Of a DNA stretch of 64,000 nucleotides, positions 48,101 to 55,390 are shown one piece after another. The notes beneath the pieces were generated by a model, which saw only the letters and a program-made list of their open reading frames with translations, was not told where the DNA came from and did not search any database. Every line of letters begins with the position of its first letter. Within the stretch, counting starts at the first letter, position 1. Position numbers and translations under genes: made by a program. The stretch is from Boswellia sacra (lineage: Eukaryota; Streptophyta; Magnoliopsida; Sapindales; Burseraceae): NCBI GenBank assembly GCA_013180625.2, contig SNVD02002538.1:372001-436000 (forward strand), in the 5' to 3' direction.

Positions 48101-49853
48101 TATAAAATCAGTTAAGAACTATCATTAAATCAACATCATTGTTTGAAATTTGAATTTTTACATGATTTTGATTGGATTTAATAATGAATTTTTACATGAT
48201 TTTGATTGGATTTAATAATGATTATTAACTGATCTTATAAGATAATGTAATCATTTACATTACATTTTATTTCTATAATATTGTATGTGTTGGACTTGTT
48301 GAAAAATGATAAAATAAGCTTGCAATAAATAGTAAATTCGTGTACTAAATAGTAAATTCGTGAACTAGTACCATATACGGCGCTTGAAAACTAGATAGGA
48401 AATTTTTAACTTTACATTTAAATAATAAACCCAAGTGATTAAAAATTTCATAGATGGCAAAAAAATAATAATAATAATCTATTTTTTCTATATATTTATC
48501 ACACCTGAGGTCTCCATATTAAAGATTTTGGGATGTGACATGGGCACGTTTTGTTGCTCATCCCACAATAACAACAGAATATTTCAATATTTCCAAATGA
48601 GATATTTCCAGAATAAAAATGAAATATTTCAATTTTCCAGAATAATGATGGAATATTTCAATATTGCCAGAATAATGACACAATATTTCCATATTTCTTA
48701 AATAATGACGGAATATTTCAATATCTTCAGAATAATCTCCGAATGATGACAAAATATTTCAATATTTCTGGAATGATGATGGAGATTTTAATATTTCTGG
48801 AATAATGTTGAAATATTTCCTTACTAAACTCTCGGTGATCACAAATGCTTATCAAAATGATGAAATATTTTGATATTTCATTCCTAAACTCGCATTTTGA
48901 TCACAAATGCTAACCAACCAAGAATTTAGCAGTTACATTTAGTTGACCCACACATGAAAACTGATAATAATAAAATAATTTCAGATAAATCCTAGATTAC
49001 TAAGTGATAAGGATAAGCTTTATCCTTGTATTTGCTCTACATCACATCGGCATCCCATAAACCATTCGTGGATCATCACAAATGGAAAAGCCATTTTTCG
49101 TTTGCAAGGTAATGCAAAATCTAGAAAAAAGGTATTCCCTTTTCAGGCGACTGATACAAAGCATTCTAACATTCAATAATAAAATTAAAAAAAAAAAAAA
49201 ATCGTGCTTACATAATCATAGCTCAAACAAAACATGGAGAAGAAGGCCTGTACAAGTACTGACAACAAAGAACAATGAACAATATTACACAACAAAGCAC
49301 AATATAAACGTCAACATCACAGCTCAAAAGTTAAGTACAATATAAATGAAAAATTAACTACGCAGAGACACAGACTCCTAACCTGCCCAATACATGAGCC
49401 ACTTTTGTTGCTCATCTTGATCTTTCCTCTCAATTGCCTTGAATGTAGAGTATACTGGTAAAACAATCCCTACAGAGCAGCTGCACAAGCAATTACATTT
49501 AACTTATTATTATTATTATTATTATCATTATTATTATTATAAAATCAAAATAAAAACATCAAACAAGCTCCTAAGCTATCTTACAAAATAAAAATAAAAA
49601 AAACTTACCACGCAGTTCGAATGACAACGTTAGAACCCAGTGGACAAAGGAGCAAACGCAGCCCCACCTATGTATCCAACATAAGTGAAATGATCAAAAT
49701 CAAAATTAAACGTGATCGCAATAATTTTAAATTTAGGTCATTAGAGCGACGATTAATGAAATTCAAATAGAGAGTAGAGTGAGAGTTAGAGTGAGATATC
49801 AAGAGAATAAAAGAAGTAACCTCGTTGGTTATGGCGGATCCGAGAAGAGCCAT
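42115..49853 (-). CDS. HVA22K: HVA22-like protein k (TB2/DP1/REEP family), 8 exons with a 6.2-kb intron
   Basis: Membrane-shaping protein of the ER, of the TB2/DP1/HVA22 (reticulon-like hairpin) family. On the minus strand the exons are 49853-49821, 49667-49609, 49480-49383, 43179-43128, 42961-42898, 42678-42583, 42422-42350 and 42245-42115. All phases join to 201 residues. It starts MALLGSAITNEVGLRLLLCPLG and continues with YSTFKAIERKDQ, WAAYGSFSIVEVFSDKL, YYHLKFAFLVWLQLPSVDGA and RPFLLRHQARVDQF, family hallmarks and very close to Arabidopsis HVA22K (about 200 residues). Two hydrophobic stretches (about 12-45 and 63-95) fit membrane hairpins. The C-terminus ends in an Asp-His repeat (HDHDHDHNN) from a GATCAT microsatellite. 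Intron 3 (43180-49382) is inflated by a tandem array and insertions. Confidence 0.94.
43529..47640. repeat. Tandem array of five about 740-bp units inside HVA22K intron 3
   Basis: Units start with CAACATACTAAACATTACA or a near variant at about 43529, 44279, 45455, 46168 and 46917, the last ending near 47640. Spacings are 750, 1176, 713, 749 and about 723 bp. The long second unit carries a 430-bp insertion plus 5-bp duplication; without it, it is about 741 bp. Each unit runs through CTACTTTGCTCTAGACAATA, ACATCCTTCTTAATGAA, TCCATTCCCTCTTCAGAC, AAAATGCAAAAATAGCCA and ACACTTGACAAACATTTAAT. A sixth partial copy abuts exon 3 at about 49080-49260, so the unit probably derives from that intron edge. 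Copies differ by roughly 10-15% by eye. No ORF is conserved among units. Confidence 0.9.
44797..45226. mobile_element. Solo LTR (430 bp) in array unit 2, 5-bp TSD TTTAC
   Basis: The insertion begins TGATAGGTCCATGG and ends GAACATAACA (TG...CA) and is bracketed by TTTAC at 44792-44796 and 45227-45231. The other units are uninterrupted at the same place (ACTTTTTTACTTTCTAACC), giving an internal empty-site comparison. No coding capacity. It must be younger than the duplication that made unit 2 unless copies were lost from the others. Confidence 0.8.
47640..48565 (-). pseudogene. Duplicated HVA22K intron/exon-3 edge, split by a foldback element
   Basis: The sequence at about 47755-47860 (ending CAGACTCCTAACATGCCCAA then TACATGAGC) repeats the junction at about 49310-49400, where the real exon 3 ends (CAGACTCCTAACCTGCCCAA, TACATGAGCC). 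After the foldback element the match continues for about 17 bp as CGTTTTGTTGCTCATC, equivalent to ACTTTTGTTGCTCATC in exon 3. Only the 3' end of the exon is copied. It lacks a usable acceptor side and is a dead duplicate rather than an alternative exon. Confidence 0.7.
47862..48539. mobile_element. Foldback/long-TIR element (678 bp)
   Basis: Its ends are GTCACGCCCCAAAATCTCTA on the left and, inverted, GTCACATCCCAAAATCTTTA on the right. Pairing extends through ACCTCAGGTGTGAT and then intermittently for over 250 bp on each side, with CAACACATACAATATTATAG pairing with its complement near 48275-48295. The centre contains a 34-bp direct repeat (48152-48185 and 48186-48219). Flanks ATGAGCG and ATGGGCA suggest an imperfect 7- to 9-bp target duplication. 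No ORF. MULE-like foldback is the likeliest class. Confidence 0.75.
48570..48880. repeat. AT-rich minisatellite, about 30-bp unit
   Basis: About 8-10 imperfect repeats of an element like GAATATTTCAATATTTCCAG followed by AATAATGATG, within HVA22K intron 3. Spacing is about 28-35 bp. The repeat is not conserved enough, and lacks unique spacers, for a CRISPR array. Confidence 0.75.
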
Positions 49854-50093
49854 GCCGATAATCCTTTCAGATTTTCGACTTACATTTTCTTTATACAAAT
49901 AGTATTTGTGTTTGTTTTTGCTTTAATTTATCATATATTATTTATTGCATTCGATAATGGGTTCGAAAGGAAACGGTGTCGTAGCATGTAATAAGTTGGG
50001 TATGAGAAACGGTGTCGTAGCATGTAAAATGTTCGTTACAGGAAACTATATATATCGCAGCATTGTATTTGTTGTTTTAAAATTAGGTAGACG
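49854..50093. other. HVA22K promoter side with a 22-bp direct repeat
   Basis: Upstream of the HVA22K start. GAAACGGTGTCGTAGCATGT (then AA) occurs at 49970-49991 and again at 50005-50026. AAACG(G/A)TGTCGT-like motifs are frequent near plant promoters. No gene is seen. Confidence 0.45.
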
Positions 50094-50327
50094 TGACGTA
50101 AAGTAATAAAGAATGAGATGAGTCATGCTAGTGTAATAATGTAATGTTATCTTTATGTGTGAGTCATGTAGTGAGGTGTCCAGTGTAATAATGTTAGTGA
50201 TAAGGTATGAGTTGTAAAGTAGTGTGATGTGATATAAAATATGGTGAGTCATGTAATAACGTGTAAAGGAGATTCCTTAGAGATAAGGAAGCATCCTAAC
50301 ATAGTATTATGACTTTGCCTATATAAA
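50094..50327 (+). promoter_or_regulatory. Pararetrovirus-like promoter: TGACGTAA, three TGAGTCAT motifs, TATA box
   Basis: TGACGTAA (50094-50101) resembles the as-1/TGACG motif of caulimovirid promoters. TGAGTCAT occurs three times (50119-50126, 50160-50167, 50245-50252). A TATA box TATATAAAGG is at 50320-50329. The arrangement upstream of a tRNA-iMet primer site resembles a pararetrovirus transcript promoter. Activity is not shown. Confidence 0.5.
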
Positions 50328-50413
50328 GGATACCATGACTTTGTATTAGGGACACGGAATAATAGCTGAGTTTATTGTAAGTCTATTATTTGTGTAAACC
50401 TTGTTCTTAGTAA

Positions 50414-50464
50414 TGGTATCAGAGCTTGTACTTTGAGCTTCTTTGTTTTTATGGTATCAGAGCC
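50414..50464 (+). other. tRNA-iMet primer-binding site, two copies
   Basis: TGGTATCAGAGC at 50414-50425 and TGGTATCAGAGCC at 50452-50464, complementary to the 3' end of plant initiator tRNA-Met. This primes minus-strand synthesis in Caulimoviridae and many LTR elements. The preceding sequence does not end in CA, and no LTR start is visible, which favours a pararetrovirus origin over a 5' LTR. Two copies 38 bp apart are unusual. Confidence 0.75.
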
Positions 50465-50760
50465 TATCCTCCCAAAAGGAGTTGAAAAGTAAGGTTCAAA
50501 ATAATAAAGTTCTCTTAGTTCGGCCCTGCCGTCGGTTGAATTTTATCATTTTGATATCTTATGACTTTCTGAGTTAGAAGTTGTGATTCAGTTCAGGCTA
50601 TCCAGAGTGAAGAAATATAGATTGAGGATACTTTTCTGTTGTGGTGTGAATGCTCAAAAAGAAAGCCAAGGTGGCGTGAGAAAAAAAGCTAAGATCCACA
50701 AGAAAAGTTATATCTATATTCTCCTTTTGTGGTAAGACCCTGAGAGGCAACAAAAAGACA

Positions 50761-51669
50761 ATGGATAACCAAGAGATGGCAAAGACTGAATTGTCAAAGT
50801 CTTCTTCAGAAATTCCTTCTTTTTCTAGTTCGGTCACAAACTTCCATTATGAGGCAGAGTATGAGTCAGATACCAAACCCAACTCTCTACAACCTTTTCA
50901 TCTAGATCCTCTAAATCCTTATAAGTTCTATGATGTCAATGTTCTTATTCCTAAACTAAAAACCCTCGTTCCTTTTAGAAGTCCAAAACTCAAATCTGTG
51001 TATAAGTCCTCAGAAGTGTCAGTTCAGACTATTTCCTCTAGTTCTTCAGAAACCTATCTTCCTATTATTTCTGCACCAGATATCCAAAGATATAGTCGTG
51101 AAGGCTACCGTGGAATTCATCTGGGAGCAATTCGAATAGGATTGCAACCATTATTCCTTGGTGGTAAAAATGTTACTTATTTCATTGCTGTTTTAGATAC
51201 TCGTTGGCAGTCTTTTGAAAAAACTTTGATATCAGCTGTTGAGGTAGGTCTTAATCAAGGTCATGTCATTATACAAGTTGAGCCTAATTTTACCCTTGAT
51301 ATTTTTAAGCCTACTTTACCAAACACCATCAAAGTTGTGATCCAGTTACATGGATTAGAAATAAATCCCGATGAGTCAGCCCTTGCAATTCATCATTCCA
51401 TGACCTATAAAGTCCAAACACATCTCTTTTCCTTGAACCACACAAATATGCCTATTACTAGACTTACTGGTAATGGTATAATCATTCAGCCTCAAACTTT
51501 CAAGCAAAATCAGCTCGTTTTTCCTCCCAAATGGATTAATGAGTATAAGCAGAGTAACAAGCCTCAAACTGTTCATGACAAGCCAAAAATAGAAAAGCTG
51601 TCTGCTGGCAGAACATCAATTTCTTTTCCAAGAGAATCAGTTCCTATCTATCCTTGTGAAAAGTGTTAG
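50761..51669 (+). CDS. Endogenous pararetrovirus-like movement protein (30K superfamily)
   Basis: A 302-codon ORF whose middle (about residues 118-225) matches the 30K movement-protein superfamily of Caulimoviridae: GAIRIGLQPLFLGG, a DTRW segment, a GHVIIQVEPNFTLDI block and a late IHHSMTYKV. In exogenous viruses these proteins form tubules through plasmodesmata. The N-terminus is Ser-rich. It ends in TAG; the same frame remains open after it into the next ORF, so the stop either breaks a longer polyprotein or is read through. No polymerase follows. It is an integrated, defective copy and no function is implied. Host LTR elements that captured a movement protein are the alternative. Confidence 0.8.
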   Translation: MDNQEMAKTELSKSSSEIPSFSSSVTNFHYEAEYESDTKPNSLQPFHLDPLNPYKFYDVNVLIPKLKTLVPFRSPKLKSVYKSSEVSVQTISSSSSETYLPIISAPDIQRYSREGYRGIHLGAIRIGLQPLFLGGKNVTYFIAVLDTRWQSFEKTLISAVEVGLNQGHVIIQVEPNFTLDIFKPTLPNTIKVVIQLHGLEINPDESALAIHHSMTYKVQTHLFSLNHTNMPITRLTGNGIIIQPQTFKQNQLVFPPKWINEYKQSNKPQTVHDKPKIEKLSAGRTSISFPRESVPIYPCEKC

Positions 51670-51702
51670 CTGGAAGGCAAGAATCCTAGATCTTGCACTC
51701 AT

Positions 51703-52317
51703 ATGCCCATAACTCATTTCCTTCCTAGATCTCATTCAGTGAGATATGGCGGATCCATCAATATGTTCAAATTTCCAAAAAATGATTTCGTCTCTAATGC
51801 CTCTGGAAATTATGTCGCTAGAAGCTGGGTTGTTCAAAAGCTTGATCCTACAGAGTTCGGTCCTATTGAAAAGGCGGTCAACTGGCATAATACTAATGCT
51901 TTACAACAAAACAAAGCATTAGAAGCTATTGCTGAGCAGCAGGAGCAGATAAAGCAAGAACTTCATGAGATACGCAGGAGACTGAAGAAAGTCCACAAGC
52001 TTACAGTCAAACAACTTTCAGATATTCATAAAAAGCCTCGTCTAATCAACATGATTGTCAGCACTAGAGTTGATAGTGACTATTTTCTTAATCAAGTTCG
52101 TGAGGAGCAGCGGAGATACTTTGAGCAAAAGAAGAAAAAGAAGATTTCTTGGAAGAAAGACAAGCCAAGAAAGAATTCAGATATTTGGGAAGAAAGTCCT
52201 ACAGGCAACAGTATCAAAGGCTTTTGGAGAAATTATGATATGCCTTCTGTGCAGCCTTGGCCTATACATGCCTCTGGTTGGGATGATGACCAGTCTGGTT
52301 CTACATCAGATGGATAA
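51703..52317 (+). CDS. Pararetrovirus-like polyprotein segment with coiled coil
   Basis: A 204-codon ORF in the same frame as the movement-protein ORF, separated from it by one TAG and ten sense codons, so it is probably the continuation of one polyprotein. It has a heptad-like charged stretch, EQQEQIKQELHEIRRRL (about residues 79-95), predicted to be a coiled coil, then a Lys-rich basic segment (KKKKKISWKKDKPRK). The C-terminus is acidic (DDDQSGSTSDG). No catalytic motif. Position between the movement protein and a coat-like ORF suggests a structural or virion-associated role. Confidence 0.6.
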   Translation: MPITHFLPRSHSVRYGGSINMFKFPKNDFVSNASGNYVARSWVVQKLDPTEFGPIEKAVNWHNTNALQQNKALEAIAEQQEQIKQELHEIRRRLKKVHKLTVKQLSDIHKKPRLINMIVSTRVDSDYFLNQVREEQRRYFEQKKKKKISWKKDKPRKNSDIWEESPTGNSIKGFWRNYDMPSVQPWPIHASGWDDDQSGSTSDG

Positions 52318-52364
52318 AACATTTTCTTAGATTCTTCTCCTCTTCCTCAGTTGCTGAACCAATT

Positions 52365-52853
52365 ATGATGGAGCAGCCTCATATCCCTGCAAATCCGACG
52401 TATGTCGATACTACTGGCAGATTCAAGCAGAGAACTTCTCAGTTCAAACCAGACATGAGCAAAGGAGAAACATCAGGAGTTTCTTCTATGACAAATGTTG
52501 ATGAAAACCAAAATCAAGAAAATCAAGAAGAGCTCGATGTTCAAATTCAGGTGCCTAACACTCCAAATGTAAAAACTTTTTGGAATATTGATAGTATAAA
52601 ACCAGAAGAAAGACCAGCATATTTCGAAAAGATGCTAGCTTGGGCAGAAGGAGAAATTCAACATGCTCCACATCTTAGCAAAAGAGTAGTCACTCTTCGA
52701 CTTGTCTCAGGATTTCTTGGATCCTTGAGAAGATGGTGGACAGATATATTTACTCTGGCAGAAAAGGAATATATCCTTAGTCGTGATCAGGCATATAATG
52801 AGTTAATCAGATATATGGTAGTTCTATTTGGCCTCTATTTTTTATCTCATTAG
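52365..52853 (+). pseudogene. Coat protein/Gag-like ORF, truncated by a MITE-like insertion
   Basis: A 162-codon ORF in a different frame from the two before it. Residues about 67-150 (KTFWNIDSIKPEERPAYFEK and a GSLRRWWTDI stretch) have the look of a caulimovirid coat/retro-Gag capsid region, but the resemblance is weak. The last ten or so codons are foreign: from about 52817 the sequence is the terminal repeat of another element, and no zinc knuckle, protease or reverse transcriptase follows. The insertion is therefore truncated. Confidence in the retro-viral origin comes mainly from the neighbours. Confidence 0.6.
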
Positions 52854-53516
52854 AGGACCCTACTTCTAATTTAATAAGGATATAATTGTAACTTTAAAGA
52901 AATAACAATCTTTTTGTTATCTTCTATATTAAATTTTAACTATTTTTATTTCCTTAAATAAAGTTTTATTTGACTTTAATGATGCTTGTCTTTTTGTTTT
53001 TTCAATTTAAAATTAATGAATTTAACATTTAATTGAATTTTTATTTGATCTTAATGGTTATTGAATTTTTGTTTGTTCAATATTTTTTAATCATTGCAGC
53101 TTTTAAGTGTAAGGAATTATTAAAAAAAATATGTTTTAATACTAATCAATTGTTTCATTTATCTTATTTAAAACTCTAATTCCATATAAACAAAATAATT
53201 AATCAAATTATCTTTTAATTTTAGTGTTTAAGTATTTGATGGATTGAAACTTATAAAGAAATAAATATATATTAACTTAATTTAAAATAAAACACAATGA
53301 AGCTAGAGATGAGGTTGGATGAGAGAGAAATAGATGAAGTTGAGAAAATAGGGGAAAAAGGTAAGAGAATTTATAAGAAGAAAATAAAAGTTTTGTTAAG
53401 CCTATCTACTTGACATTAATTATTTAATATATAATATTTTTATTATAAATTTACCCTTGTTTGATTTTAAAAATGAAGCTAATGAGATTAAATTAGGGGA
53501 CTAAATAGAATTATCC
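52817..53516. repeat. TIR element (about 700 bp) ending the pararetrovirus-like sequence
   Basis: The left end GGTAGTTCTATTTGGCCTCT and the inverted right end GGATAATTCTATTTAGTCCC share about 35 bp, including ATCTCATTAG. The interior is AT-rich with no ORF. The right flank shows no further viral sequence, so the junction may be an end of the integrated copy or a later deletion. Confidence 0.55.
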
Positions 53517-55390
53517 TTTAGAATTTTAAAATTGATAACAAAGTCCAACTACTATACTCAGAGCCTATTATACTCAGAGCTCTATGGGCCTGCGGCCCAA
53601 AAGAGTTAATAGAGTTATAGATACGGGGAATAATTAATTACAAATTTTTTTAACCAGTTTTTCTTCAAAAACTATCTATAATTTTTGTATTTTCTAATGA
53701 TTCACCCCTTGTTTTGAATTACATTTTGTCTTAGCTAATTGGTCACATGATTGATGAATGATTTAAAGAGATTAATTAATTTTAATCTTAATTTCTATTG
53801 AAAAAAATTAAGAGTAGTCTTTCAAAATTGAAATTAAAAAGAAAAACATATTCAATTATAAAAATTTATCAAAGAAATAATTTTTGATTAAATTTAATTA
53901 AATGTAGTTCCAAAATAATTCTTCTAATGAAATTACACAATTTTAAAGGAAAACTACAGAAATATTAAGGCATTAACATGCGTCATTATCCAAAAATAAA
54001 CTGGAAAGGCTATTGTAATAGTATGAATAATATTTTATTAGTTGTATTATACGTCATAAGTATTAAATAACAGTGATGCTATATTTATAGTATTCATACA
54101 ATCTAAACTCTACAACTTGAAGTGATAATTTACATGATAAAATTTGATTAGAGATATAATTTTCATCATTTTTTTAAATAAATTTTTATTATATTGATTG
54201 ATATATTATATTATAAAGTTTTAATTATTTGAAAATTATAAGTCTACAATTACCCGATAAGTAATTAGCCATTTGGATGTTAATTGATACCTAAAATTAC
54301 TTGATATGAAATAGGAATGCGATTTTAGATAAAAAGAAATAATATAATATTAATTATGTGGCATATTGAATTTTTAAAAGAAAGCTGCAGCTCCTCCCTT
54401 AATGCTGCTTTTGGCTTTATATTTATTCTGAAGAATAATATCTTATAGTGGCTGTTACGGAAGTCCACAATTACGGCGGAGACTTCTGATAACAAAAATC
54501 GAACCATGCAACACACAATACTCTACTAGTCTACTTTTGACTTTTCCTTAACCACCAGCTCCGATAGTCCGCTGCCCCGCCATTGTAAAATCTTTTATTA
54601 TTATTATTATTATTATTATCATCATCTATTTCGTTTTCACTTTTATACGGTTATATTGTATAATTTTTTAATAAAATAACTCTAATTATTCGGATATTTT
54701 CTTTTTTTAAAAATCTCATTTTACAAAATTGTTATATTACAACCATCTACGCGACAATTTTACAGCTCTTCACTTATATTTATTGCTCGACAATTAACAC
54801 AACTCTATACTCGATGAAAAATTTTGACAATGCAGTTATAATTATCTCAATTTCAACTCAGTCAAATTAATATGAATATTCGAAATGAAAATTTAATATT
54901 TCCCGAATGAATTAAAAAAAAAATACTTGATTTTTTTTTGGATGTTGGAAGTTGTAGTAGATTAGTTATTAATTAATCAAACATCGTGTTTTTGTCCTTA
55001 CCAAAAGTCTTGTTTAACTCTTCCACCAAATCTGAAAACGAAAAAATAGAAACAAAGGCTATAGTTTGATTTTTATAATTAGAGCTTTCCCTTATATATG
55101 AAAAGATAGCTCTTCTTCCACAACATACATCGTTAGGAGAAGTTACACTTAGCATATATATATCCCAGAATATTCAACAAAAAAAAAAAAAAGAGAAACT
55201 TGGGCTTCATATCCAACCTTGACCGTCTTAGTTTCTAATTAACAAGACCCCACCAATTTAAAGAAACTAAAATTAACTACAAAAACACAAATTATCAAAT
55301 TAATTGGTTGGAATTACATACAATTAAAAACCACTAATCCAATCCCAAGTACCCTAACCTACTATCTTGTGGTTATTTGCTAATCTGCGA
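53517..55390. other. Intergenic, AT-rich, with a degraded MITE and an ATT microsatellite
   Basis: A degraded MITE-like segment lies at about 54079-54252 (GCTATATTTATAG...AAGTCTACAATTAC). A TTA trinucleotide run is at about 54595-54619. A short direct repeat TATACTCAGAGC occurs at about 53552 and 53569. No gene is seen. Confidence 0.5.

Noticed and set aside
48570..48880. Possible CRISPR-like array
   Set aside because: Repeats are imperfect, contiguous and AT-rich with no unique spacers, inside a plant intron.
50060..50413. A 5' LTR before the primer-binding site
   Set aside because: No TG start with matching TG...CA end, no CA before the primer site and no second copy downstream.
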